NCBI GenBank assembly: GCA_050291465.1
Contig: JBNKJV010000003.1
Span: forward strand, 62,001 to 126,000
Source of the DNA: CBFDBF01 sp050291465
GTDB taxonomy: Bacteria; Pseudomonadota; Gammaproteobacteria; Chromatiales; Chromatiaceae
Direction: 5' to 3'
Length of the DNA stretch: 64,000 bases
Position 1 is the stretch's first letter, and each line of letters starts with the position of its first letter. The translations under genes were made by a program, and so were the position numbers. This document shows, in pieces, positions 1 through 10,995 of the stretch. The notes under the pieces are model-generated. The model did no database searches, was not told the DNA's origin, and saw only the letters and a program-made list of their open reading frames with translations.

Positions 1-28
1 CGTGCACGAAGACTAAGGGGGCTGACCA

Positions 29-1804
29 ATGGATCTACAAACTTTAACTTATATAGTGGTTGGTGCCACCTTCGCGCTCTACATCGGCATCGCCATCTGG
101 TCCCGGGCTTCCAGCACCGGGGAATTTTATGTGGCTGGCAAAGGAGTACACCCCGTGGCGAACGGGATGGCCACCGCGGCTGACTGGATGTCAGCCGCTT
201 CCTTCATATCTATGGCGGGACTTATCGCATTCAAGGGTTATGACGCGTCCGTCTACCTGATGGGATGGACCGGCGGTTATGTACTGCTGGCCATGCTGCT
301 GGCGCCCTACCTGCGTAAGTTCGGGAAATTCACGGTGCCGGAGTTCATCGGTGAACGTTACTACTCACAGACCGCCCGCATCGTTGCGGTGATCTGTCTG
401 ATCGTAGCCTCCATCACCTATGTAATCGGCCAGATGAAGGGGGTCGGTGTGGCCTTCGGCCGCTTCCTGGAAGTAGACTTTCACATCGGCGTAATGGTAG
501 GTATGGCGATCGTGTTCGTGTACGCCGTGCTCGGTGGCATGAAGGGTATCACCTACACCCAGATCGCCCAGTACTGTGTGCTGATCCTGGCCTACACCAT
601 TCCCGCCATCTTCATCTCCCTGGCTCTGACCGACACTCTGCTGCCGCAGATGGGGCTGGTCGCCACCATGGCGGACGGCAGCGGCACCTATATGCTGGAT
701 AAACTGGATCAGGTGGTGACAGATCTAGGCTTTGCTGCATATACCGCGCAAAAAGGGTCAAGCCTGAACATGGTGATGCTGACCCTGTCGCTGATGATCG
801 GTACCGCCGGTCTGCCGCACGTGATCATCCGCTTCTTCACCGTTCCCAAGGTGAAGGATGCACGTTCTTCCGCAGGCTGGGCGCTGGTATTCATCGCCAT
901 CCTTTACACCACCGCACCGGCGGTGGGCGCCATGGCCCGTCTGAACCTGATGAACACCATTCAGGCCGGACCGATCGGCGAAGCGAGCGCCAACATCGAG
1001 ATCGACAAGGTGCCCGACTGGATGAACAACTGGAAGACCACCGGTCTGCTGAATTGGGAAGACAAGAACGGCGACGGCCGTATCCAGTACTACGACGAGA
1101 AGGGCCTGGGCGACAAGGCCGCGGAATACGGCTGGCAGGGCAACGAGATGACCAAGGTGGACCGGGATATCATGGTGCTGGCCAATCCGGAAATCGCGAA
1201 ACTGCCCAACTGGATTATCGCTCTGGTGGCGGCCGGCGGTCTTGCGGCCGCGCTCTCCACCGCAGCGGGACTGTTGCTGGCGATCTCTTCCGCCATCTCC
1301 CATGACCTGCTGAAAGGGGTGTTCGTCAAGGATATCTCCGAGAAAGGCGAGCTGATGGCCAGCCGTATCGCCATGGCGGGTGCCATCGTGGTAGCCGGCG
1401 TGTTGGGAATGAATCCCCCGGGCTTCGCGGCACAGGTGGTGGCCCTGGCGTTCGGGTTGGCGGCTTCGTCCATCTTCCCGGCCCTGATGATGGGGATCTT
1501 CAATAAGCGGGCGAATCGCAGCGGCGCCATCTGGGGCATGCTTTCCGGCCTGCTGTTCACGCTGATCTACATCTTCTGGTTCAAGGGATGGTTCTTCATC
1601 CCGGGTACCGAGATGGCGGCCAATACCGCGGATAACTGGCTGTGGGGTATCCAGCCGGAGTCGATCGGCGCCCTGGGTGCGGTGGTCAACTTCGCTGTGG
1701 CCTACATCGTTTCCAAGGTAACGGCGGCTCCGCCGGAGCACATCCAGCATCTGGTGGAGGACATCCGTGTCCCCAAGGGTGCGAATGCTGCCGTAGACCA
1801 CTAA
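29..1804 (+). CDS. actP: Cation/acetate symporter (sodium:solute symporter family, ActP-like)
   Basis: A 591-residue polytopic membrane protein of the sodium:solute symporter family, expected to import acetate or another short monocarboxylate with Na+ or H+. About 13 hydrophobic segments run from residue 8 to the C-terminus; the early stretch TAADWMSAASF is typical of ActP-type carriers. Between helices around residues 340-390 lies a hydrophilic insert with an EF-hand-like loop (D345, N347, D349, D356). ATG at 29 is preceded by a GGGG-containing ribosome site. A strong terminator follows. The acs gene 3.4 kb downstream supports acetate as substrate: uptake first, activation second. The exact substrate and coupling ion are inferred from family and context. 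Confidence 0.9.
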   Translation: MDLQTLTYIVVGATFALYIGIAIWSRASSTGEFYVAGKGVHPVANGMATAADWMSAASFISMAGLIAFKGYDASVYLMGWTGGYVLLAMLLAPYLRKFGKFTVPEFIGERYYSQTARIVAVICLIVASITYVIGQMKGVGVAFGRFLEVDFHIGVMVGMAIVFVYAVLGGMKGITYTQIAQYCVLILAYTIPAIFISLALTDTLLPQMGLVATMADGSGTYMLDKLDQVVTDLGFAAYTAQKGSSLNMVMLTLSLMIGTAGLPHVIIRFFTVPKVKDARSSAGWALVFIAILYTTAPAVGAMARLNLMNTIQAGPIGEASANIEIDKVPDWMNNWKTTGLLNWEDKNGDGRIQYYDEKGLGDKAAEYGWQGNEMTKVDRDIMVLANPEIAKLPNWIIALVAAGGLAAALSTAAGLLLAISSAISHDLLKGVFVKDISEKGELMASRIAMAGAIVVAGVLGMNPPGFAAQVVALAFGLAASSIFPALMMGIFNKRANRSGAIWGMLSGLLFTLIYIFWFKGWFFIPGTEMAANTADNWLWGIQPESIGALGAVVNFAVAYIVSKVTAAPPEHIQHLVEDIRVPKGANAAVDH

Positions 1805-1826
1805 TGGTCTGACAAGGCAACCAACC

Positions 1827-1857
1827 AAGGCCCCGCCTTCCCGGCGGGGCCTTTTTT
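1827..1857 (+). terminator. Rho-independent terminator after the symporter
   Basis: A 9-bp GC-rich stem (1829-1837 pairing with 1843-1851), five-base loop, then six T residues. It separates the symporter from the downstream CNMP-CBS-DUF294 gene, so the latter needs its own promoter. Confidence 0.9.
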
Positions 1858-1929
1858 GCCTTTACCCCCCTATTCGTCCTATTGTAGTGGGCCAACTATA
1901 ATTTCGGTTCCATCCCAGGAAAGCATCTT

Positions 1930-3795
1930 ATGGAAATCGAACTGATCGAGATCCGGGATTTTCTGGCGCAGCGGCCCCCTTTCGACACCCTGCCTGAAGA
2001 GCGGCTGAACCAACTCCCCGAGGCATTGCAGATACGTTATCTGCGCCGCGGCAGCGCCTTCCCCCCGGCCGATGCCGACGGCGATTATCTCTATATCGTA
2101 CGCAGCGGGGCCATCGAGCTGCGGGACGAGAAAGGAAAACTGCATGGAAAACTGGCGGAGGGCGATTACTACACCTCTCCCTGCCAGCTGGTGGACTATG
2201 ACCTCACAACCTGCAATATCGCGGTTGAGGACACCCTGCTCTACCTGCTCTCCTGTACTGATCTCAAATCCCTACGGCAGGTGTCGCAGGAGTTTGATCT
2301 TCATTTCATAAATTCCATACGCGAACGCCTGCGGCGCGCGGCATCCGGCGACGCCAGGGAACACGGCGACGGTATGGCCCATATGACCATCAAAGTGTCC
2401 GATCTGGTGAAAAAACCGGCGGTTACCCTGGAAGCAGACCGCAGTATCCGCCAGGCGGCGCAGCTTATGACCGACGAAAACGTCTCCTCGGTGTTGTTAA
2501 TGGAATCCGGAAATCTGGTGGGAATGATCACCGACAGCGACCTGCGCAAACGCTGTGTAGCGGAAGGCATATCGGTGGACCAGCCGGCCAGCAGTATCAT
2601 GACCAGCAACCTGGAGACCATCCACTACGACGATCTTGCCCTCGAGGCGATGATGACCATGACCCGGCTGCGCGTACACCATCTGCCGGTAATGAAGGAC
2701 GAAAAGATCTTCGGCATGCTCACTGCCACGGACATCACCCGGCACAACAGCCGCAACCCCGCCTTCATGGTCACCGACGTGCGCAAGGCCCGCGACCGGC
2801 AACAACTGGTGGAGATCTGCAAACGTCTTCCCGCATTGCAGTTGCAGTTGGCCAACTCCAGTGCCACCGCTCTGCATATCGGGGAGGCGGTCTCCCTCAT
2901 CACCGATACCGTCACCACCCGCCTGATCGAAATGGCCCTGGAAGAACTGGGTCCGGCACCGGTGTCCTTTGTCTGGGTCTGTGGAGGCTCTCAGGCCCGC
3001 CGTGAACAGACCTCCCATTCCGACCAGGACAACGCCCTGATCATCGCCGATGATCTCACGCAGGAACAGGAACCCTATTTCGAGGCCCTGGCGAATCGTG
3101 TTTGCGATGGACTCAACGCCTGCGGTTTTGTCTACTGTCCCGGTGACGCCATGGCCAGCAATCCGGAGTGGCGGCAACCGGTGCGCGTGTGGCGCCAGTA
3201 TTTCAACGACTGGATCAACAAACCGGAACCCAAGGCGCTGATGCTCGCCAGCATCTTTTTTGATCTGCGTCCGGTGTACGGGGATCAGAAACTCTATAAA
3301 CGGTTGCAGCTGGAGGTCCTGAACAAGACCCGTGACAACGGTATCTTCACCGCCTATATGGCGGCCAACGCCCTCACCCATCGGCCGCCGTTGGGGTTCT
3401 TTCGCACCCTGGTACTTATTCACGACGGCGAGCACGACGACACCCTGGATATCAAACACCGAGGCATCGTGCCGATTACGGACATCGCACGGGTACTGAG
3501 CCTGAACAAGGGACTGTACGTCACCAACACCACCCGCCGCCTGCGCGCCGCGGTAAAGACCGGCGCCCTCAGCGAGGAGATGGGTGAGAACCTGATGGAC
3601 GCCCTGGAGTTTATCGCCAGCCTGCGCATCCGCCACCAGGCGGATCAGATTCGTCGCGGCGAGCAGCCCGACAATTATCTGGACCCGAAGGATCTCTCCG
3701 AGTTGGAACGCAAGCACTTGAAGGACGCCTTTAAGGTCATCCAGGAGATGCAGGAGACCATGGATCACCGTTATCAACTGGCGCGTTTCAGGTAG
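1930..3795 (+). CDS. CNMP/CBS-pair/DUF294 nucleotidyltransferase-like signalling protein
   Basis: A 621-residue cytosolic multidomain protein. Residues 1-130 resemble a cyclic-nucleotide-binding (Crp-like) domain, about 150-270 hold two CBS motifs, and the rest matches the DUF294 putative nucleotidyltransferase plus its C-terminal substrate-binding helical domain. The nucleotidyltransferase signature begins near G352 (GGS, then S..DQDN), the position of the metal-binding acidic pair in GlnD-like enzymes. This architecture commonly neighbours actP and acs in Proteobacteria, so a role in regulating acetate metabolism through adenylate or second-messenger sensing and protein nucleotidylylation is plausible, but the target is unknown. 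It is followed 14 bp later by an exonuclease gene in the same direction. Confidence 0.85.
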   Translation: MEIELIEIRDFLAQRPPFDTLPEERLNQLPEALQIRYLRRGSAFPPADADGDYLYIVRSGAIELRDEKGKLHGKLAEGDYYTSPCQLVDYDLTTCNIAVEDTLLYLLSCTDLKSLRQVSQEFDLHFINSIRERLRRAASGDAREHGDGMAHMTIKVSDLVKKPAVTLEADRSIRQAAQLMTDENVSSVLLMESGNLVGMITDSDLRKRCVAEGISVDQPASSIMTSNLETIHYDDLALEAMMTMTRLRVHHLPVMKDEKIFGMLTATDITRHNSRNPAFMVTDVRKARDRQQLVEICKRLPALQLQLANSSATALHIGEAVSLITDTVTTRLIEMALEELGPAPVSFVWVCGGSQARREQTSHSDQDNALIIADDLTQEQEPYFEALANRVCDGLNACGFVYCPGDAMASNPEWRQPVRVWRQYFNDWINKPEPKALMLASIFFDLRPVYGDQKLYKRLQLEVLNKTRDNGIFTAYMAANALTHRPPLGFFRTLVLIHDGEHDDTLDIKHRGIVPITDIARVLSLNKGLYVTNTTRRLRAAVKTGALSEEMGENLMDALEFIASLRIRHQADQIRRGEQPDNYLDPKDLSELERKHLKDAFKVIQEMQETMDHRYQLARFR

Positions 3796-3809
3796 GGGGA
3801 TCCGATACC

Positions 3810-4499
3810 ATGTGGAAGAGGTTTTTCAGCAAAGAGACCCAGCGTAAGCGTGCGCTTTCCCGCACCGCTTCCGGTGTAATGCATGACTATCTTTCGGTAC
3901 CCTTTGTCGATAACAGAAACGACTGGCGGGAAACGGAGATCGTGGCTCTGGATCTGGAGACCACCGGACTCGATCCAAAGAAAGACAGTATTCTCAGCTT
4001 CGGCCTGGTACACCTGAAACACAACGGCATCCGCCTCAACACGGCCTGGCACGAAATCATTCAGATCGAGGGCCAGATTCCGGAAGCGTCCGCCGTGATC
4101 CACCACATCACCGACGACGACGCGGCGGCCGGGAAGCCGCTGGAGGAACTGTTGCCCAAACTGCTGTCGCGCCTGGCGGGCAAGGTGATCCTGGTGCATT
4201 ACAAGAACATCGAACAGAACTTCATGGATGCCGCCTGTCGCAAGTTCTACGGTGCGCCTTTCATCATACCGATTATCGACACCCTGCCTATCGCCCTGCG
4301 ATTGCTCGAGTTGCGTAACCATACCATCCAGCCGGGAAACCTGCGGCTGTTCAACCTGAGACCTCACTTCGGACTGCCCCACTACAAGGCCCATAACGCA
4401 CTGTATGATGCCCTGGCCACCGCCGAGCTGTTCCTGGCTATCGCGGCGGAAGTGGCACCCAGCGGTGACTATAGAATTGGAGACTTCATCAACGCATGA
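3810..4499 (+). CDS. DnaQ-like 3'-5' exonuclease (DEDD family)
   Basis: A 229-residue soluble protein with a DnaQ-fold exonuclease domain at about residues 45-225. Motif Exo I is LDLETTGLD near residue 50, Exo II lies around HHITDDDA, and Exo III near residue 195 has H..LYDALATAEL, so the acidic metal ligands of the DEDDh group are present. It is too short for a polymerase. Its C-terminus overlaps the next start by four bases (ATGA), indicating translational coupling. Homologues often sit directly after DUF294 nucleotidyltransferases. The substrate could be ssDNA or small RNA; the sequence does not decide. Confidence 0.85.
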   Translation: MWKRFFSKETQRKRALSRTASGVMHDYLSVPFVDNRNDWRETEIVALDLETTGLDPKKDSILSFGLVHLKHNGIRLNTAWHEIIQIEGQIPEASAVIHHITDDDAAAGKPLEELLPKLLSRLAGKVILVHYKNIEQNFMDAACRKFYGAPFIIPIIDTLPIALRLLELRNHTIQPGNLRLFNLRPHFGLPHYKAHNALYDALATAELFLAIAAEVAPSGDYRIGDFINA

Positions 4500-5095
4500 A
4501 ACCGAGAGACAATAACGCCAGATTCAAACTACCCAAGCTCTATAAACGATTACTGCTGGTGGCCATGGTGGTGGGACCCATGTGGTGGCTGGTCTTTACC
4601 GAGGACGGGCAGCGGCGCACCGATACGGTACTGCTCACGCTGTTCGGCAAAGAGACCCTGTACCTCAATCTCAAGGCCCTGGACGACCGTTTCTCGGAAC
4701 AGGAGATGCGGCAGCTCTACCCGGATATTGAATGGCAGTGCGAGAACAAGGCATCGGCCTGGGGCGACCGCATCTGCGCCGCCGGGATCGGTAATTTCAA
4801 CGATATCCCCGCGGAATATGCCACCCTGTTTTTTGCGCAGACGTCACTTAATGCCGTTAAGGTGGTCTACAACAGGAGCTATCACGAAATCCTGGGCAGG
4901 GACCTCAACCACCAATTGGGCAAACCGCTTCCGCCCCTCGGCAGCGCCGAAGTTCCGGCGGCGGCCGCCCTGATGCGCTGGCGCGCTGACGGCGGTTTTG
5001 TAATCACCAAGAAACAACTCAACAAGGAGGACGAGGCCGCCCTGCTGTGGCTCTCCCCCAAACAGATGGCCCGTGGCATCGGGCCGGGCGAGTAA
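4496..5095 (+). CDS. Conserved hypothetical single-pass membrane protein
   Basis: A 199-residue protein whose start overlaps the exonuclease stop by four bases. A basic N-terminus (residues 1-20) precedes one hydrophobic segment at about 21-38, so it is probably inner-membrane anchored with a periplasmic C-terminal domain of about 160 residues. That domain has two Cys (in WQCENK and ICAAG) that could form a disulfide. No catalytic motif was recognised. Position within the symporter-DUF294-exonuclease-acs group suggests involvement in the same process, but nothing in the sequence proves it. Confidence 0.7.
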   Translation: MKPRDNNARFKLPKLYKRLLLVAMVVGPMWWLVFTEDGQRRTDTVLLTLFGKETLYLNLKALDDRFSEQEMRQLYPDIEWQCENKASAWGDRICAAGIGNFNDIPAEYATLFFAQTSLNAVKVVYNRSYHEILGRDLNHQLGKPLPPLGSAEVPAAAALMRWRADGGFVITKKQLNKEDEAALLWLSPKQMARGIGPGE

Positions 5096-5177
5096 TACCG
5101 GTTTTAATAATGATGTACCCTATTACCAAATCCAATAACCTCTGAACAGAACGAGACAAGATCAGAAGGAGAATCCA

Positions 5178-7121
<1,944 letters not shown>

Positions 7122-7139
7122 TAATCCGTTTGCAACTAT

Positions 7140-7163
7140 ACCTCCCCCGCTTGCGGGGGAGGT
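7140..7163 (+). terminator. Hairpin terminator after acs
   Basis: An almost gap-free inverted repeat, arms 7140-7150 and 7153-7163, just downstream of the acs stop. It lacks a clear T tract, so it may be an intrinsic terminator of weak type or an RNA-stabilising hairpin. Confidence 0.6.
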
Positions 7164-7296
7164 CAAGTGGGACAAGAAAATCTGCCCCTAGCCGGCACCG
7201 TTAAGCCCGTTCATTCTTCCTCACCCCCCGCGGCATATTCCTATATCTATTGCGGCCGCATAATTCGACGCAATCATCTGTAAGGTATTAAAGAGA

Positions 7297-7641
7297 ATGG
7301 AAACCACGCTTTACACATTTGCTATTGCGATCTTCATGATATTGGTTTGGATAATTGTCTTCGTTGTTTTGCTTTTCAGAAAATTATGGAAAACCATAGC
7401 TATTCTTATAGCTGCAGGGATAATTGGAGGCATAGCGGGATACTTCTTCCCTAGTATTGACTCAAACATTATGGTCGCGCGAGCCCTCAACATGGAAGTA
7501 ATGATAGAATTATCAATCGCAGAAGTGCACATGGTGATTGGTATTGCTATTGGCTTACTGTTCGGAGTGTTCTCAATTTTGGCCGAGTCAATACGCAAGC
7601 GTTATGCGTATCTACATGATATGCCCGACAGTGCACGTTAA
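7297..7641 (+). CDS. Hypothetical three-helix membrane protein
   Basis: A 114-residue, strongly hydrophobic protein with three predicted membrane segments (about residues 6-26, 34-52 and 78-98) and short polar loops. It resembles no family I can name. The coding sequence is clearly richer in A and T than acs upstream, suggesting acquisition by transfer. An attC-core-like GTTAGGC lies 51 bases after its stop. Confidence 0.6.
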   Translation: METTLYTFAIAIFMILVWIIVFVVLLFRKLWKTIAILIAAGIIGGIAGYFFPSIDSNIMVARALNMEVMIELSIAEVHMVIGIAIGLLFGVFSILAESIRKRYAYLHDMPDSAR

Positions 7642-7691
7642 CACGAACCACAAATCCCGCCACGCCCCATCAGAACCCGGCGATATGCGAC

Positions 7692-7698
7692 GTTAGGC
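7692..7698 (+). other. attC R'-like core (GTTAGGC)
   Basis: GTTAGGC matches the GTTRRRY core of integron attC sites exactly and sits nine bases before the start of an AT-rich hypothetical gene, the usual cassette geometry. The opposite arm between 7636 and 7660 pairs only weakly (shared TAAC), so this is a candidate or decayed site. Confidence 0.3.
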
Positions 7699-7707
7699 AA
7701 AGAAAAT

Positions 7708-8451
7708 ATGTCGTGGGAAAGAACACATTTTTTGCCGTCTGAGGAGCAAGTCTTTTCCTTCTTCATTATCTTCGGTCAATTCGAAGATGAGATCAGTATT
7801 TCGGCATCGAAATATAACTTCACAGAGGTCCCGAAAAACACTGATATAACGAAATTCCATGATGGAGCTGCACCAGAATACCGAGATGGTTTTAGGTCTG
7901 GTTATCTTTGGGAAGAAATTTGCCACGAAGATCCGGAGTTTGCACAAATCATTGCGCAAGCACCGAGCTGCATGATCATTCGCACAGAAATCCCTGATCA
8001 AGAAACCCTGGATTACTTACGCAATATTATAGGCTTGGCCACGTACTTTCTTGATAATGGAGGCGTGTGTATTTATGAACCTCAACGGTTCAAGTGGTGG
8101 ACGCCAAAAGAATGGGAAGAGCACGTATTTTCACCTAAAGAACCAAGGCCTTACCAACACACTACTATTCTCGTGTCCGAGCAGGAAAACGGTAAATTGT
8201 GGTATCACACAAGAGGCCTGAGACTTTTTGCCCGGCCTGATATCAGTGTTCATAACGTTACTGAAGAAACCTCCGAAAATGTTCATGAAATGATTAATCG
8301 GTTTATTGATTATCAGGCTTTTGGCGGCATTATTGAAAATGGTAAAAATATCAGGATGAAAGGTCTTCCACCATCAATGTGGTGTGAGCATCGCGGTAAC
8401 GAAGAAGATCCGGATTTCAATAACAAACACGTTGAAATACACTGGGAATAA
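7708..8451 (+). CDS. Hypothetical protein, AT-rich, cassette-like
   Basis: A 247-residue soluble protein, acidic and aromatic-rich, without signal peptide or membrane segment. No family motif was recognised; the region around residues 95-140 (ATYFLDNGGVCIYEPQRFKWW) looks like a compact domain core. Base use is AT-rich like the preceding gene and unlike the flanks. The ATG follows a perfect integron-type core GTTAGGC by nine bases, and an RYYYAAC-type core (ACTTAAC) starts four bases after the stop, so the gene may be a captured cassette. Function unknown. Confidence 0.65.
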   Translation: MSWERTHFLPSEEQVFSFFIIFGQFEDEISISASKYNFTEVPKNTDITKFHDGAAPEYRDGFRSGYLWEEICHEDPEFAQIIAQAPSCMIIRTEIPDQETLDYLRNIIGLATYFLDNGGVCIYEPQRFKWWTPKEWEEHVFSPKEPRPYQHTTILVSEQENGKLWYHTRGLRLFARPDISVHNVTEETSENVHEMINRFIDYQAFGGIIENGKNIRMKGLPPSMWCEHRGNEEDPDFNNKHVEIHWE

Positions 8452-8455
8452 AATC

Positions 8456-8501
8456 ACTTAACGCAGTTACTCCTTACCTAGGGTGGTTTTCTGCGTTGTA
8501 A
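8456..8501 (+). other. attC-like imperfect palindrome
   Basis: ACTTAAC (8456-8462, perfect RYYYAAC) and GTTGTAA (8495-8501, imperfect GTTRRRY) bracket an inverted repeat with seven exact pairs (8460-8466 with 8491-8497). At 46 bp it is shorter than most attC sites. It lies between an AT-rich unknown gene and the GFA-family gene. Confidence 0.3.
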
Positions 8502-8520
8502 AGGGAGCTAGGGGGAAGTC

Positions 8521-8952
8521 ATGCACAAAGTAACAGGAGGCTGCCACTGCGGGAGCATATCCTATGCAGCCGAGATACCGAATAGTCCTTCTTCTTATTC
8601 CCCGCGTTCCTGTAGCTGCGGGTTCTGCACAAGCCACGGGGCCGCATACGCATCCGACGGCGGAGGTACGCTTACAATCAGGATTAAAGATGAAAACGAA
8701 ATAAATAAATATAGACATGGAAGTCAGATCGCGGATTTTCTGGTTTGCAGGAGCTGCGGAGTATTGACCAACGCCTGCTACGAGGAAAGCGGCCGCCTTT
8801 ATGGCGTAATAAACGTCAGGTCCGCCGACGATTACACCGCCTTTGGCGAAAGCCGTATAGCTCACCTGGTCGAGTTGAGCGACGAAGAGCGAATCGATCG
8901 ATGGAAGAAATACTGGTTCCCAGATGTCAGGATCGAGTATAACGGCGCATAA
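8521..8952 (+). CDS. GFA/CENP-V family zinc protein
   Basis: A 143-residue protein of the glutathione-dependent formaldehyde-activating enzyme (GFA/CENP-V) fold. Zinc-binding cysteines are visible in GGCHCGS (residues 7-13), CSCGFC (near 37-42) and CRSCG (near 78). The family includes a formaldehyde-glutathione adduct-forming enzyme and many members of unknown activity, so the reaction here is not established. A GGGGGAAG ribosome site precedes ATG 8521. Neighbours are unknown small genes. Confidence 0.85.
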   Translation: MHKVTGGCHCGSISYAAEIPNSPSSYSPRSCSCGFCTSHGAAYASDGGGTLTIRIKDENEINKYRHGSQIADFLVCRSCGVLTNACYEESGRLYGVINVRSADDYTAFGESRIAHLVELSDEERIDRWKKYWFPDVRIEYNGA

Positions 8953-8988
8953 CATGATGGCAATAAACGCCTTACTAAAGGTATTCGC

Positions 8989-9402
8989 ATGAGCAAATAT
9001 GGACCTTATTATAAATTGTTGATCCTCGGCGCCGTGATTCTGCTCGCGCCGTCATTGGTTATAGCGGAAACGGTCACGCTTCATTGCAGGGGGGTCAACT
9101 ATATCTATGGGTCGGGCATGGGAAAGGGCCCCGCAACCCGCGAAGCCGCCGATCTGACGGTAACCCTGGATGAACCTCAGATGAGAGCCGAGCTGATCAA
9201 TGGCGGCGAAACACGGATAACGAACCTGGTCAGAGTACAGGGTGACTTCCAAGGCTACTTTCCCGGGGAGAAAGAGATATTTGGGGCTGCCGTTCTTGGT
9301 GAACAAATAGAGATCGGCTCCGGGCTGGATTTTGTGGAGTTGCGGTATCTGCTTGAAGGGGACAGAAGATATTTATCTTTTACAGGGACCTGCAGCCACT
9401 GA
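8989..9402 (+). CDS. Hypothetical secreted protein
   Basis: A 137-residue protein with an N-terminal signal peptide: basic start, hydrophobic core at about residues 10-25, likely cleavage after VIA at residue 26. The mature part of about 110 residues contains two cysteines, one near its start (TLHC) and one near the end (GTCSH), that could form a disulfide. No enzyme motif. Probably periplasmic; function unknown. Confidence 0.65.
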   Translation: MSKYGPYYKLLILGAVILLAPSLVIAETVTLHCRGVNYIYGSGMGKGPATREAADLTVTLDEPQMRAELINGGETRITNLVRVQGDFQGYFPGEKEIFGAAVLGEQIEIGSGLDFVELRYLLEGDRRYLSFTGTCSH

Positions 9403-9534
9403 CACTGCAGGATATCAGGAAGATTCCGGAGGCGTTACACGGGGACCTGTACCATCATCGGCTTTCCACAACTGATTGATAGTACCGCCACCCATACCCC
9501 GGCCCGGCTTCCGCAATTCAGGGAGTAATAACGG

Positions 9535-10194
9535 ATGTCAGATATAAAAATGCCTTTGGACCGCCAGATAAATTACAAGGTCATGCGGATAATAGTAGGG
9601 ATCATCGCCCTGCTGCTTTCCCCGACTGTCTGGATCCTTTCCGGCGTCGGCAGTGAGATGACGTCCATCAGCATCTCTTATTGGACCGATTCCCGCGATA
9701 TATTCGTCGGCTCCCTGGTTGCGGTCGGATTCTTCCTGTCCGCTTACAACGGATCCGGCAACGGCAGGGATCTGGGATATGCCTTAAGCAAGGCGGCCTG
9801 CGTTTTCGCGATCTGTGTCGCCTTCTTTCCCACAGGAGGTTTTTCGAAAGCGGATATCCCTGCACAATGGATCCTGGCGATAGCGGATGCTATCGGGCTG
9901 GCGCCAAAAACCATCCATCTCATCGCCGCGGTTCTTCTTTTTGCCTGCCTCATCGTGTTGATGTGGACTTTTTCCAAACGCGCAAAGAGCAAGGGAAAAC
10001 CCGGTCGCGCCCGTCTCTATCGCGGAATAAGCATACTTATGGGCACGGGCATGATCGGAATTTACCTGCTCGGAAAAGTCATTGAGATAGACGATACCTT
10101 CTTCTGGGTGGAATACTGGGGATTGACCCTGTTCGGAATCGGCTGGATTGCCGCGGGCTCTTATAAGACGGAAGACCGCGCCCAGGAATGCTGA
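9535..10194 (+). CDS. DUF998-like six-helix membrane protein
   Basis: A 219-residue inner-membrane protein with six predicted helices (starting near residues 16, 50, 80, 120, 160 and 185). The N-terminal loop holding SISYWTDSRDIFVGSL followed by alternating helices recalls DUF998-type proteins, but I could not confirm this. Small hydrophilic loops carry no known catalytic motif. Start chosen at ATG 9535 after an AGGGAG ribosome site. Confidence 0.65.
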   Translation: MSDIKMPLDRQINYKVMRIIVGIIALLLSPTVWILSGVGSEMTSISISYWTDSRDIFVGSLVAVGFFLSAYNGSGNGRDLGYALSKAACVFAICVAFFPTGGFSKADIPAQWILAIADAIGLAPKTIHLIAAVLLFACLIVLMWTFSKRAKSKGKPGRARLYRGISILMGTGMIGIYLLGKVIEIDDTFFWVEYWGLTLFGIGWIAAGSYKTEDRAQEC

Positions 10195-10275
10195 TTACTG
10201 ATTGCAATCGATCTGCTATATTGAATACCGTTTTTCAGAAAGACCCTTTTTGAAGTCACTGATGGAGCTATTTGC

Positions 10276-10806
10276 ATGACTGAAACAAATCCCTATGCCC
10301 CACCCAAGGCGTCTCTTACTAATATCGCGAGCGGCAAATGCAGGCGCGAGGGAAAGTGGGTTGTCGTGGAAACCGGAGCTGACCTGCCGCCACGCTGTAT
10401 CATCTGCAATGAAGAGGTTTCCACGCCGATTAAGAACAAGAAGGTTTACTGGCATACCCCCTGGCTTTATCTGTTGGTTTTAATAAATATTCTTGTCTAT
10501 GCGGTAGTTGGCTTAATCGCCAGGAAATCGTTTCCGATCTCCCCCGCACTGTGCAAACTGCACGCAACAAAACGCCGGCGGCGTATTCTCTTTTTTATCG
10601 GGGCCGCATCTGCTTCTTTCGTTGCTGCGGTCCTGCTTCTAGACACACCGCGGGATAGCATATCCGCTGTGCTTTTTATACTCACGGTACTTCTCATGGT
10701 GATGGCAGGCATATCCAGCCGCACGGTTTACGCTCGGAAAATAACAAATGAATACGCCCGCTTGGGCGGCTTTAAAGAGCCGTTCCTGAACTCTTTGGAA
10801 CGATAA
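10276..10806 (+). CDS. Hypothetical membrane protein with N-terminal Cys pair
   Basis: A 176-residue protein. The N-terminus NPYAPPKAS is a motif shared by many uncharacterised bacterial membrane proteins. A CIICNE cysteine pair near residue 40 and CKLH near residue 93 could bind a metal. Three hydrophobic segments follow (about residues 58-78, 100-118 and 124-145). Same direction as its neighbours, but the 81-bp gap gives no sign of tight coupling. Function unknown. Confidence 0.65.
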   Translation: MTETNPYAPPKASLTNIASGKCRREGKWVVVETGADLPPRCIICNEEVSTPIKNKKVYWHTPWLYLLVLINILVYAVVGLIARKSFPISPALCKLHATKRRRRILFFIGAASASFVAAVLLLDTPRDSISAVLFILTVLLMVMAGISSRTVYARKITNEYARLGGFKEPFLNSLER

Positions 10807-10995
10807 CAAATTCTTCCATACGAATATTGGAGCCTGGCATTTAATACCAAGCAATGGAAAGAAGCTCCGGCCTTCTCGATCCAGAGCTTAAGATTCGTTG
10901 CCTATCCGGTTGAGTGATTAGCGGCTCCCGCGTCCGTTCTTTTCTCCCGTTCCTTTCCCATGTAGGATGGGCATTCTATAACCTGGGGAGAACCG

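Noticed and set aside
758..1828. 356-codon frame opposite the symporter
   Set aside because: Shadow of the symporter, rich in His, Arg and Gly, no start site or family features.
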